This document shows, one piece after another, positions 1 to 10,990 of a DNA stretch of 64,000 bases; positions within the stretch are counted from its first letter, which is position 1, and each line of letters opens with the position of its first letter. The notes beneath the pieces were generated by a model. The model had not been told where the DNA came from, did no database searches, and saw only the letters and a program-made list of their open reading frames with translations. The stretch is from Quillaja saponaria (lineage: Eukaryota; Streptophyta; Magnoliopsida; Fabales; Quillajaceae), in NCBI GenBank assembly GCA_029379385.1, contig CM055605.1, positions 9,831,001-9,895,000 of the forward strand, read 5' to 3'. A program made the position numbers and the translations under genes.

Positions 1-180
1 CAACATATACATGTCAATATTATCTAGTACCTTGCATTAAAAAGCAAAAGTCTACCTAAAAAACATTACTTGTAGTATACTTGCATCTTAATTCACAGCT
101 CAGACAAACTCATCAATCAACATTTAGCATAGACCAAACGAATAAATAAATAAAATAAAATAAAATAAAACCATTAGCAT

Positions 181-720
181 AAACATCTTTTGGTGGATTT
201 TAAACCAAATCATGAAATCAAATCTAATTTCCTATAAGATAAATATAATCCAACACCAAGAATCTAAGTTATTTACATTATGATTGAATGGACCTTTTTC
301 ACTAAGGAGAAATAGGAAAAAAAAAAAACCTCTAATCTATGTTAACCAACACATGGACAGCCAAACTAAAATCATAAACATCTTTCACTTATGTTTAAAC
401 CAAATCATGAAACCAAATGTAATTTCCTATAAGAAAAATATAAACCAACACCAAGAATTTAAGTTATTTACATTATGATTGAATGGACCTTTTTTCACTA
501 AGGAGAAATAGGAAAAAAGAAAAACCTCTAATCTATGTTAACCAACACATGGATAGCCAAACTAAAATCATAAACATCTTTCACTTATGTTTAAACCAAA
601 TCATGAAACCAAATCTAATTTCCTATAAGAGAAATATAATCCAACACCAAGAATCTAAGTTACCAATTCCAACTCATTGCCTCATTATTTTTATTAAAAT
701 CCAATTTCCAAGATTCCAAA
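181..720. repeat. ~198-bp tandem repeat inside the CACTA element (unit 1)
   Basis: A segment beginning near TGATTGAATGGACC recurs at about 280 and 478. A partial earlier unit starts near 181, with the shared phrase AAACCAAATCATGAAA. Units differ by a few substitutions and by the length of an A-run. The same array is at 31,060-31,620 in the second CACTA copy. Short frames through it look alike only because the DNA is repeated; I do not consider them genes. Confidence 0.85.
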
Positions 721-1257
721 ACGTTTCTTAATGATCACCACATATTTCAACATTTGATTCCTATCTTAGCTCCTCTCGGCAGCAAAGACAGCATAATAAT
801 AAATATCTTTTAAAAAAAATGGCAACAGTAGAAGTATTTAGATGTCACATCCTACCTTTTGTATCTGGAGATCTTTCTTTCTCAGTAATGCTGCATAATC
901 ACAAGTTGAGGTAACCGGGCCAGGAGTTCTCAAGGCTGTGAGAAAGGAGCTGGAGGCGTGGGAGGCATGAGAAAAGAGGAGTTAGGGATTTGGAATCTCA
1001 AGTTGAGGTAGCAGGGCCCGGAGTTCTCAACTCACTCTCTAGTCTAGCTAGCTCATTTTGCAAATGCTTGACCAAGGCTTGAGAAAGGAGAGAGGAGCTA
1101 AGCAAAAGGGATGGAGAGGAAGAAGGGAGGCAAAGAAGGAGTTAGGGATTTGGAATTCGTTTTCAGAGTGAAAAAAAAAAAAACACAAAACAGAAGAACC
1201 AAAACGCAAGTTTCGTCCAAGTTTAAAAAAAAAAAAAAAAAAAACCCAGTAAACTGA

Positions 1258-1563
1258 TTTACCGACCAACCATAATAAGGCAAAATCTCTATTACCGGCC
1301 AACCTTGGTTGATCAGTAAAATTCCCCCAAATTAAAACCTATTACCGACCAACCATAATAAGTAAGAAACTCCATTACCGACCAACCTTGGTTGGTCGGT
1401 AAAATTTCCCTAATTAAAACCTTTCCCGTCAATTTACTGACCAACCTATCGACCAAAAGTTGGTCGGTAATATATTATTTCTATATTTTGGTTGGTTGGT
1501 AGTTAGGTTGGTCGGTATTTTTATATTTTACCGACCAACAATGGTTGGTCGGTAATGACCAAG
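1258..1563. repeat. CACTA subterminal repeats (ACCGACCAAC / GTTGGTCGGT), unit 1
   Basis: Many copies of ACCGACCAAC and its complement GTTGGTCGGT, some degenerate, are clustered here in both orientations next to the terminus. In CACTA elements such subterminal arrays are the binding sites of the TNPA-type protein, which brings the ends together. The same motif fills both ends of the complete copy at 24,029-32,401. Confidence 0.85.
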
Positions 1564-1588
1564 TTTCTTGTAGTATAGATGTATTTGC

Positions 1589-1778
1589 TGTAAGATAACG
1601 GTAGCATCTTGAATTTCCTTTTTTGTTAGGTTACAAAATCTTTGCACATCACATGAAGTAATCCTCGGGTCAAATACATATTACATGGATTAATCTTAGG
1701 GTTAAAATATAAAACATAAAAGGAAACTATAACTGTACATAATCACATAAATGGGAAGAATATAGGCTGAAATTGTGG
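1589..1778 (-). repeat. Copia 3' LTR fragment, unit 1
   Basis: TGTAAGATAA at 1,589 begins a stretch matching 4,696-4,880 (shared words include GTAATCCT, CATATTACATG and GGGAAGAATATAGG). The match ends at about 1,778, where codons of the reverse transcriptase begin. It is shorter than the other LTR because of the internal deletion. Confidence 0.8.
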
Positions 1779-4629
1779 AATTTTCATATATACTTCTTCT
1801 TGTAAATCACCATGAACAAAGGCATTATTAACATCAAGTTGGTGTAACTCCCATTTATGAATGGATGCAACTGCTAGTAAACAACGAAACAATGACAAGC
1901 TTAGCTACTAGTGCAAAAGTGTCATGATCATCTAGACCTTCAATTTGCTTGTACCCTTTAGCCATTGTGAGGGAGAAATACGGTCATAAGAAATGAAATT
2001 AGAAATAAGATAAGTCATACCTGAGTTGGCTGATTGTGGGGCTAGCTTAAGAAGGACTTAGAGATGGAGGAATGGTACAAACAAAGTCTTGTATTTGTTG
2101 TGGGACATTGTAGGTACGTTGAGGTCTCGCAGGTGCTGTTGGTGGAGAAAGTATTAGAGTAATTGTATTAATTGATGTAGGGGAACTATGAATGGTGGCT
2201 GAATAAGGGACTGTTATGTTATCAATTGAAACAAAAGAAGGTAGTTCTGATTCAGTAAAAATTGGTAAAGGGACCACAAGGCTAGAATGGTCGGTACTTG
2301 TAAAGGAAGCATAGGAAAATATTCTCACGAAAAATTACATCCCTCGAGGTGAAAATCCTTTTAGTTTCCAAATCATAAACTTTATAACTTTTTTGACCAT
2401 GAGGATAACTAACAAAAACGCAACAGGTAGCTAGAGTATCAAATTCGTCTCTATGCCTAGAATGGTTATAAGCATAACATAAACACCTAAATGAACGAAT
2501 ATGGTCATAAGAGGGTACTTACCAAACAAAACCTCATAAGGAGTCCAGCTAGAGAACATAAGTCTTGGAATTTTATTTATAAGATATGTAGCGGTAAGAA
2601 TAAACTTGTCCCCAAATTTAATGGGTGAATTGGCTTGGAAACGCAAAGTACTGAGTTACCTTAAGAAGGTGTCTGTGTTTCCATTTGAATGACTCCATTT
2701 TGTTGAGGTATTCCCACACAAGATGTTTGGTGCATAATTCTATTGTAACGAAAAAATTGTTTCATATGATCTGAAAGGAGTTCTTGGCCATTATCACTGT
2801 GAATTTGGCAAACTTAAGTCTGAAATTATGTCTTAACCAAAGTACAAAAAAAGGTTAAGTAGTCATAAGTTTGATATTTATATTTCATCAAATAGACCCA
2901 AGTGCAACGAAAGCAATCATCAACATTGAATAAGAAGTAGTGAGCACCTTTGTGGGAAAATGTAGAATAAGGCCCCTAAATATCAACATGAATTTTTTTT
3001 TTAAAAAAAAAAAAACATCGAGAACTTTTATTATTGCTTACTAGAAAACATGATGAAAATTAAAAGGGACTGAACAAGGCAAAGTAGAAATTTTAGATAC
3101 CGATCAAGTAAGGCATGACCAAGTTGTATATGCCAGAGCATAAGTAATTCATCTCTGGTTGCATGAGAAGACTAAGGGAACAAGTGGAAAGGTGCAAAAA
3201 TAGATCCCTCATCTTAGCTTACCCACTCCAATTGATCAGCTTCCTTAATTATAGGTCCTGGAAAGCAAAAAAATCAAGGGAAGACTAAGACAACACAATT
3301 TAGTGCTTTGGTAATTTTGCTGACAGATAGAAAGTTGCAAGAGAAATTTGGAATACAAAGAACATGATCCAAAGTAATATCATTTGATAAGGAGACTTTT
3401 CCAATATCTATTAATGGTAAGGAAGAACCATTTGGGAGCTTAATAGGAAAAATATTATGACTTGGTGTTACATCACTTAACAAGGATTTTGAAGGCGTCA
3501 TGTGATCTGAAAGCACCACTATCAATAATCTAAGTAGAAGTATAATGGGTAGACTTACTATCAAGGTTTGCAGAACTATGCAACATGTTACAGTTTAAAA
3601 AATAGGATGAGTTGATTATATTGATTCGTAGTGAGGCCTGACATTGGAGATTATTTTGAAAATAAGTCAATCATTGCTTCTGGTGTGGTAGTTGATGCAG
3701 CAGCAGCAAAGGAAGAACCTAGAGAAGGCAGTTTGATGGATGTTTTATTCTTGTCTTCCTTGTTACATGATCTCCAATTGGTAAGGGTACCCAATGATCT
3801 TAAAGCAATGCTCCTTACTATGTCCAATTTTCTTGCAATGGTCACAACAAGGTTTTCAATAATTTTGATGAAGGCCTGAATTGTTGATTCTAGTAGCAAG
3901 TGCAGTAGCTTCAATTGAAGGTATTCGAGAAGAATCTATTGAATGTTACTTTTCTTCTTAAGTTACCAAAGAATAAACCTTGCTCAAATTAGGAAGAGGC
4001 TCGATGTTTATTATATGAGATCAAATTGTATTGAATGTGTCATTGAGTCCCATTAAAAATTGATGAAACCTTATCTATTTCACGAGCAGCTATAAATGCT
4101 TTTGCATATCCACAAGTACACTTTGGAATTATGTTATATAATTGCAGCTCATCCCACAATGATTTGAACTTAGTATAATAAGCAGCTATTGAAGCATTAC
4201 TTTGATTGAGAAGAGATAAATCACGCTTAAGTTGATGAACACGGGGTGCTTTGCCTTGAGAAAAATACTCCTCAAGATCAACCCAAATCTTACATGTTGT
4301 GTTAGTATATGCAATGCTTGTCATGAACATTTTTAAATAGAGCATTAAAAATCCATGAAATCACCATGGAATTGCATTTAACCTAGGCAAAAACATCTTA
4401 AGAATCTTCACTAGGCCTTAATATTAAACCATTAATGAAACCAATTTAACTCTTGGCTTTTAGATCATTCTCCATTACTCTTTTCCATGTGGGATAATTA
4501 TCCCCATTCAATAAGCACGACATAAATAGAGTGCTTGGATTGTTAGAGGGGTGCATGACATATGGGAAAGTCATATTCCACACCGACCCTTGAGCTATGT
4601 TCTATAGTAGAGTTATTACCATTTGACAT
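1779..4629 (-). pseudogene. Copia gag-pol remnant, unit 1
   Basis: Read right to left, a gag start lies near 4,629, in a segment whose duplicate begins MADGNNSAIK. A gag domain follows (4,040-4,345; KIWVDLEEYFSQGK, YYTKFKSLWDEL), then a zinc-knuckle region around 3,750-3,900. The protease and pre-integrase region at 3,274-3,564 retains the SDHMTPS remnant of the DSGASDHMT motif. Integrase residues occupy about 2,430-2,830 (SDNGQ; NGV; TATYLINKIPR). The first RT motifs ([13 protein letters not shown]) end near 1,790. The frame changes many times and stops are frequent, so no protein is made. This gag/PR/INT/RT order defines Copia and excludes Gypsy. Confidence 0.85.
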
Positions 4630-4684
4630 AGCTTAAGAAACCAACGAAAAACTTGCTTAGAATTAGAAATATGTTGTTTTTAGG

Positions 4685-4695
4685 CTCTGATACCA
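4685..4695 (-). other. Copia primer-binding site (tRNA-iMet), unit 1
   Basis: The minus strand reads TGGTATCAGAG directly after the LTR terminus TTACA. This is the standard Copia match to the 3' end of initiator methionine tRNA and fixes the element's orientation. Confidence 0.88.
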
Positions 4696-4930
4696 TGTAA
4701 GATAATGATAGGTTACATAATATATACACATTACATGAAGTAATCCTTGGGGTTGAATACATATTACATGAGGTAATCCTAGGGTCAAAATATAAAATAT
4801 AAAGAAATTGTAGCTGTACATAATCATATATATAGGAAGAATATAGGATGAAATTATGCAGATTATAAGCTGGAATTATGCTAGAAATTATAGTGCTGAA
4901 ATCATGTCTATAAGCTGAAATTATGCTCAA
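4696..4930 (-). repeat. Copia 5' LTR, unit 1
   Basis: About 235 bp, starting TGTAAGATAA on the plus strand beside the primer-binding site and ending near CTCAA at 4,930. The outer edge is set by the position of TATTTGC, so it is approximate to a few bases. Confidence 0.75.
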
Positions 4931-4937
4931 TATTTGC

Positions 4938-5400
4938 ATTGAACTATAGGATCAAAATTTAGGTGTTCTCCAGAATTTTTATTTTGCATTTTGTTACCTT
5001 AGTTTCCTTTGACTTTCTTTTTATTATGTTCTATAGGATAACAGTATCCTTTTCTGAAGGAGTACTGCAACACAGCAAATGTAAATTCAAGCTGAAGATA
5101 AGCTCCTAGGCTCCTACCATAATATTATTCATTTATTGTCTTCTAGTATGCAAAAATTTCTCTTTACTTGCAAAGTTAATAATAACAATGGCAAAAAACG
5201 TTGTTCTTCCTTCTAATTAACAATTGGGGGTTGATACACTATTGCTGACCTTAGTTATGAATGCATATTTTAGGAATATGATCTACAAAAGTTGTTGTAT
5301 TTTTCATTTATTAATACACTAAGTTACCCTACTAAATGAACCTACTAGTTTTACATAATTTATGAGGTGTTGTCTAATTAGAATGAACAGACTAATTCAA
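4938..5400. other. AT-rich intergenic stretch, no gene seen (unit 1)
   Basis: No frame, motif or repeat of note between the Copia element and the L1 target site. It is present with small changes at 35,752-36,212. Confidence 0.7.
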
Positions 5401-5414
5401 AAGGAAAGAATGCT
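5401..5414. repeat. Left target-site duplication of the L1 LINE, unit 1
   Basis: AAGGAAAGAATGCT here is repeated exactly at 10,088-10,101 on the far side of the LINE. Fourteen bases is typical for target-primed LINE insertion. Confidence 0.8.
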
Positions 5415-5451
5415 TTCATTTTATTATTATTATTATTATTTTCATTTTTTA

Positions 5452-5896
5452 TTCTTGTATGGTACCGAATGTTAGGCAGTTAAGAAGCAACATTCGCATA
5501 AGATGGGAGTAGCCGAAATGAGAAGTGTTAAGATGGATGACAGGACATACAATAAATGATAGAATAAGGAATGAGGAGATTCGTAAGAAGGTGGAAGTAG
5601 AACCTATTGAGGAGAAAATGAGGGAGAATAATTTACGTTAGTTTGGACACATCCAACGTCGGTCAATGGACGCAGTAATTAAGAAATGTGACTTGGTTCA
5701 GGTGCCAGGTGTTAGACGGGAAAAGGAGAAGACCAACACTTATATGGGAGGCAGTCATCGAGAGAGATATGGCTGTGCTAAGGATTAATGAAAATGTTGT
5801 CTCGGATCGATGTGAATGGAGGAAAATGATTCATATAGCCAATTCTGACTAGTTTGAGATTTTAATACTTAGTTCAGTTGAAATTATTATTATTAA
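5452..5896 (+). pseudogene. RTE-type LINE, reverse transcriptase C-terminus, unit 1
   Basis: The translation shows the conserved C-terminal block of plant RTE-like reverse transcriptases. It has YGTEC near the start, then MRMLRWM-like sequence, RIRNEEIRKKV, RWFGH-like sequence (here with a stop), a GRP motif, a VIERDM helix and the closing DRCEWRKMIHIA before TAG at 5,850-5,852. A one-base insertion in the GRP region shifts the frame relative to unit 2. The 3' end has ATT repeats, as RTE elements often do. It is 5'-truncated and not functional. Confidence 0.78.
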
Positions 5897-5924
5897 TTTT
5901 TTTTTTTTGGAGAGAAGATATAAC

Positions 5925-8900
5925 TTATCTATTAAATAAAATCATCAGATACAATTTATGATATATTAAGGGAACATGCTCCACCTTAATACAGTTAACA
6001 TAACCTGAAAAAGAGGAGCGTGCTGAATAATGGGCTACTTCATTACCGATTCTTCTAATATGTGAAAATTGTAGATGTCGAAAGCAATCCAATTCAATCC
6101 TTGCAATCTTGAACCAATCCACCAAAATAGTTGCGTTGAAGTCTTTGAGCTAGGATGACATCAAAGAGTATTTTGTAGTCTGTTTCAACAATAACCCCAT
6201 ATATACCAAGATCTATAGCAAAGTTAAGGCCCTTACGTAAGGTTATTGTCTAAGCCACATGAGGTTCCACACAGATGTCATCATGCCAAGTTGCTACTTC
6301 AATTGGTTTACAATTTATGTCTCAGATAATGGCTCCATAGCCTACTGCTTTTTAACCAAATATTGCTGCGTCTACATTTAACTTTAGAATACTTAGAGGG
6401 GGTGCTTTACATTTGCTGAGTAGTGACAATATTAACCTTTTTGTTTTCTCTTTTATAATTCTCTTTTCTCTTTTGTTTTCCTTTAAACACCAATAAGCAT
6501 CGGGCTCTCCAAATACTCTATAAGGTAACAACAAAGATTTCCAACTATTCTTAGTCCTAGTTGTGAATTATCCAAATGACAAGGAAAGCAATATCATTAA
6601 CAACATCTGGGAAGCTAATATTAATCAAATTCCATACCTGTTGTGCGTAGGAACACCTAATTAATGCATGGAAACTAGTTTCCCATTCACCACAACCTAC
6701 ACAATTGCTACCCAATTGGATACCTCTTTAATTCAAGTTGTGTTAGACTGGAATTATGTCATGTACTGCTCTCCACAGGAAGTGTTTTACTTTGGACAGA
6801 ATGCTTAAAGCCTAGAGTCTTCTTTAAATTAAGTTCCTTTCCATGTCATCTGAATTATTTTGTATAATATGAGTTGTTGGTAACATATGGTATGCACTTT
6901 TCATGGTGAATATTCCATCTTTAGTTCTATGCCAGGTGAGTTGATTAAATTGTCTCCCTCTACATAATGGAATGTTTTTTTTATCTGAGTAGCTTCGAAA
7001 GGTATGAAAATTTGGTAAATCGAAGAAGACTTATGACAACAAAGATCATGATTAATAAGTTCACTCACCAAGGCTGAAGGAGGCAGTAGCTTCAACGGTG
7101 ACCAGGGCTTAAAGCCATTTTGTTCGGGCATCCATTATCCCTCCAAATACTCATTGATTCACTATTCTCCAATTACCCATCTACTTCCCTTATCAATAAC
7201 TTGGATGTTTTCATGTAGACTGTACCAAGTATAGCTCGATTGATAGCCAATTTTTGAGTGTAGCAAATCCCCTCTTGGATAGTATCTTGCTTTGTAAACT
7301 CTTGCATCCAAGGAGTCTGGAACAATGTAGAATATCCAAACTTCTTTTGCTAACATAGCTAAGTTAAAACAATAGAGCTTACGAAAGCCCAAACCTTCCA
7401 TTTTCTTTGGTAAACACACATGTTCCCAATTATGCCAGTGAGTTTCCACTCCTTGTTTTTTCTTCCCCATCAAAAATTACTAACAAGTGAATTGATATGA
7501 GAGCAAACACTTGTAGGTAGTTTAAAACAAGATATGACATTAATAGGAATGGATTGGGCTATTGATTTAATAAGGACTTATTTACCTGCTTTTGAGAATG
7601 CTTTTTCTTTCCACCCTTTTACTTTCTTCCAAACCCTGATCCTTTACTCCTTCAAAAACATGTTTCTTAGATCTTCCCACAATTGTAGGCGGGCTTAAGT
7701 ACCCTTGAATGACTTTCAATACCCTTTATCCCCATCTGCACTTGGACATTGGCTTTCAAAGTATCAACTACATTTCGGCTAAAAGAAAGTTCTGATTTAT
7801 CAAGGTTTACCATTTATCTTGAAGCACCTTTGTAAATTTCAAGATATCCTTGATTGTAGCAGTTGTCTTGTGATTCACTATTGTAAACAAAAGGCTATCA
7901 TTAACAAAAAATAAGAGGCTTATTGAAGGTGCTTTGGATGCCACCTTTACATTACAAATAGACCTTACTAATTCTTCTTTATAAAGAAGCACTGAAAAAA
8001 CTTCTGCTACTAATAGAAACAAATAAGGTGAAAGTGGATCTCCATGATGAAGACCTCTATATGGGAAAAAAGTTTCACTTGGTTTACCATTAACAAGTAG
8101 AGCATAGGATACAACAGTCACACCCCTCATTAAAAGGTTTACCCAAATTGTTGCAAAGGCCATTTTTAACATAATGGCTCGTAAAAATTCCCATTCATCC
8201 TATCATATGCTTTCGCAATGTCCAAGTTAAGAACCATGTATCCTTTTTTCCCAGTTATCTTTTTTTTCATGTAATGAAAAGCTTCAAAGGCAACCAAAGC
8301 ATTATCCATTATAAGACGTCTCAAAATAAAAGCACTTTGGTTTTCAGAAATAACTTCAAGGAGGATTGTTTTGAGCCTATTAGCAATTGTCTTAGTGATG
8401 AATTTGAAAAGAACATTGCACAGAGTAATAGGTCTAAACTCTTTAGCATGCTTAGGATTTTTTGCTTTAGGAATCAAAGCTATAAAAGTGTGGTTCATAA
8501 AAGCAAGACAAATACCCTCATTTAAGACACCTAAAATTAATTAAACAATATCATCCCCAATATACCTCCAAAAAGTTTGATAAAAAAGAACAACCATACC
8601 ATCAGGTCCTGGAGCCTTTTGAGGGTGCATTTGGTGGATAGTTAAGGTGATTTCCTCCATTGTAAAATCCATTGTAAGATAATCGTTCATCTTTGGTGTT
8701 ACATGGCCTCTAACTGCATCCGCAGCTTTGTCCCTATCAATAGTGTCTTAGGAAACAAATAGTTCTTGAAAATATGCCTTTATGATCTTGGTAATGTCCT
8801 CTTGTTTTCTGTGAACCAATCTTGAATCATCTTAGATACTAGTGATGGAATTGCATTTTTTTCCTTTGGGAAGCTTTTTTGTGAAAAAACCCCATATTCT

Positions 8901-9966
8901 TATCACCCTCCTTTAACCAAACTGCTCTAGACCTTTTTCTCCACATAACTTCCTCTTTAAGGAGTAACTCAGTTATTTCTTTTGAGATTTGTTTTTGCTA
9001 GTCAATTATAGCAGCCGTTTGTGTTCTTTTTTGTAACCTATCCAAGCTCTAAGTAGTTTTTTCAATTGTCTCTTGACATTACCGAATCATTTTTTTCTTA
9101 CATCGATAGCGCCTGGGAGGTAGCTTTGATTCTTGCAGTCACACTACCATCACAATCCTTCCATGCCTTTGTCGCTATATCACCACATCCTTCATTCCTT
9201 AGCCACAATGCCTTAAAACGGAAATCTTTATGTTGACTTCCAAAGCTTGAATTAAAGTAATTAGTAGATAAGGAAATTGGAGCATGATGTCTATGGTATC
9301 TAACTAGGTGATTACCAGGGTTGTTTAATAGGATGCTATCCATTGAGATGTTGCAAAAAATTGATCTAGTCTTTCTTGAATATTATGATCATCTGTTGTT
9401 CCATTGGACCATGTAAAAGGATAACCCAAGTACCCTAGATCAAGGAGATTCAAGTCTTGGACTATATCCTGAAAGCTCTGCAATAATTGGAATTGTTTAG
9501 GTTCACTACCCCTACTTTTCCTCATTATTCAGTAATGCATTAAAATCACCAAAACATAACCATGGAAACTAGTTTGTATCCGCAAGGCGTCTCAATAAGT
9601 TAAAGGTTTGATGTTTATTTCTATCCTCAGGACATCCATATATCCCAGTGCATCTCTAAGCGGCAGCATTACTGTCATCATGAATTGCCACATTAATATA
9701 ATTCAAGGATTGTGATAATAAATGAATGTTCATACTATTATCCCAAAGTAATACAACACCACCTGCACGATCAGCACCTAGAGCACTCTACCCAAACTCC
9801 AAACTTAAATTGCAATTTGAATTTTATTCTTTCCATCTCATTATTTCATAATCTAGTTTTAGACAAGATTACATTGGGAACTTCAATTCTACACAGCTTG
9901 TGTAGTGCATTAATTGCATGTGGGTTCCCAAGCCCACGGCAATTCCAAGCTATATTATTTTCATGA
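5925..9966 (-). pseudogene. L1 ORF2 (endonuclease, RT, zf-RVT, RNase H) remnant, unit 1
   Basis: In coding order the first part is an AP-type endonuclease (9,966 to about 9,320; IAWNCRGLG at the start, later LNLLDLGYLGYPFTWSNG). The reverse transcriptase follows (8,500-7,800; FIALIPK, FRPITLCNVLFK, NRLK, GYMVLNLDIAKAYDR, GLHHGDPLSPYLFLL). Then come a thumb and zf-RVT-like region (7,473-6,700; WEHVCLPKKM, GLGFRKLYCFNLAML) and a plant-type RNase H (6,420-5,950; LKLNVDAAIFG, RIGNEVAHYSAR). The catalytic FADD box is FVND (7,897-7,908), losing one metal-binding aspartate. Several frameshifts and stops confirm a dead element. Confidence 0.87.
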
Positions 9967-10087
9967 TTGCTAACGGGGCTGACGACCATTCTCCACTGTT
10001 AGAATAGTCTCTATAATATGAATTTCCCTGCCCTTTTGCTTCTTTTCTATACCCGGATCATCTTGAGGAAATGAAGGCAGCTCCTAG

Positions 10088-10101
10088 AAGGAAAGAATGC
10101 T
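10088..10101. repeat. Right target-site duplication of the L1 LINE, unit 1
   Basis: Exact repeat of AAGGAAAGAATGCT from 5,401-5,414. Confidence 0.8.
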
Positions 10102-10879
10102 AACAACAATTAATCAAATAAAAAAATTGGCTTTATTTTTGTTTTAGTCCCAAAGGGTTATATTATTGTTCAGCTTTGTCTTGAGTTTTTTTTTCTTTAT
10201 AATAATTTCCATAATTGAATTAATTCTACTAGTTAAGATTATTTAAAATTCAATTCTTTCTTATAATTTTCCTAATTAGGTAGGGGTAGTTATATTGAGA
10301 AGGGATTTGAGAAATTAGTTAAGTTTGCTAAAAATACCTAATTAACACCTATTCACATTATGAGAGGAATCTTTTTTCTTTTTTATTTGTTGTATAAAAG
10401 AATTAGAAATTTAAATTTGATGTCCAACAAATAGAATTTATTTATAATGTGTTTGGAACAAAATAAAAAATTAAAAAAGAAAAGAAAAAGATGAGAGGTT
10501 AATTGTTGTTTAATGAACAAACACAAGTTGAGAGAGGAAAAAAAAAAAAAACTTCAAGTTTCTTAGGTGAACATGTAAGATGGAAATGGTGATGGTTTTT
10601 AGTCGATTTATCTAAGTGAAAAATATGTGTTAATTATAAGAATAAAAATGTCATTTGAGATGGGACAAAATAATAACTTAATTGCTCTAAATTAATTCCA
10701 TAAAATAAAATCCAATGTATTTGGTGTGGAATTCAATTATAGTGTGTTTGGAACAAAATAAAAAAAATATAAAGATGAGAGGTTAATTTTTGTTCAATGA
10801 ACAAAAGACAAGTTGAGAGAAGAACAAAAAACTTGAAGTTGCTTAACTTTGATTTATACTTTCAGCTTCCATACTTTGA

Positions 10880-10990
10880 TATATACTGACTTTGGCATCG
10901 AAGTTTCACAGGTCTAAATGATCACCCTTTTGCAGGTCAGCTATATGGAGGACATCTCAACTGGTCAAATCCAAACTTAAGAGTTGGTAT
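10880..10990 (+). repeat. Gypsy-LTR-like scar in the NLR-1 5' flank
   Basis: ACTGACTTTGGCATCGAAG followed about 30 bp later by CCTTTTGCAGGT resembles the R/U5 part of many plant Gypsy LTRs (ACTGACTTGAGCATCGGAG type, then a GCAGG). No matching internal region or second LTR is visible. It is shared with 45,131-45,240. Confidence 0.45.

Larger units (their letters stand above)
1..1575 (-). mobile_element. CACTA (En/Spm) transposon, right-hand terminal part, unit 1
   Basis: This is the terminal 1.6 kb of a CACTA element that continues to the left of the window. It matches 30,875-32,401 of the complete copy almost base for base. It ends at 1,575 in TTTCTTGTAGTA, the inverted form of the CACTACAAG terminus, followed by TAG at 1,576-1,578, the same trinucleotide that flanks the complete copy. 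The last base is A where a canonical terminus has G, and the second copy shares this change. No transposase coding lies in this part. It holds a ~198-bp tandem repeat, purine-rich sequence and subterminal GGTCGGT-type repeats. Confidence 0.9.
1589..4930 (-). mobile_element. Truncated Copia LTR retrotransposon, unit 1
   Basis: The element lies on the minus strand. Its 5' LTR is 4,696-4,930. Directly inside it is the primer-binding site, TGGTATCAGAG on the minus strand (4,685-4,695), complementary to initiator tRNA-Met. Its 3' LTR piece is 1,589-1,778. Between them, reading right to left, are gag, protease, integrase and the beginning of reverse transcriptase. RT stops soon after the LDVNNAF motif and runs straight into LTR sequence, so most of RT and all of RNase H have been deleted. 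TATTTGC occurs just outside both LTRs (1,582-1,588 and 4,931-4,937) and is a candidate target duplication. It cannot be autonomous. Confidence 0.88.
5415..10087 (-). mobile_element. 5'-truncated L1 LINE with nested RTE fragment, unit 1
   Basis: The L1 is on the minus strand. ORF2 begins near 9,966 and the 3' end is marked by a T-run at 5,897-5,908 (the A-tail on the coding strand). Only about 120 bp lie upstream of the ORF2 start, so ORF1 is missing and the insertion was 5'-truncated. The whole block is bounded by a 14-bp direct repeat. Between the left repeat and the T-run sits a plus-strand RTE fragment, most simply explained as a later insertion into the A-tail. Unit 2 contains the same structure, so both insertions came before the duplication. 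Confidence 0.85.

Noticed and set aside
284..731. Two similar small plus-strand frames (also 31,371-31,622)
   Set aside because: They are similar only because they lie in a ~198-bp tandem repeat of the CACTA element; no start context or domain.
1048..1302. Minus-strand frame with Phe runs (1,048-1,302)
   Set aside because: Phe runs come from A-homopolymers; it lies in the non-coding CACTA end and is not kept open in unit 2.
1582..4937. TATTTGC as a certain target duplication of the Copia element
   Set aside because: It is 7 bp where Copia usually makes 5, and the right LTR edge would then not end in CA. Kept only as a candidate.
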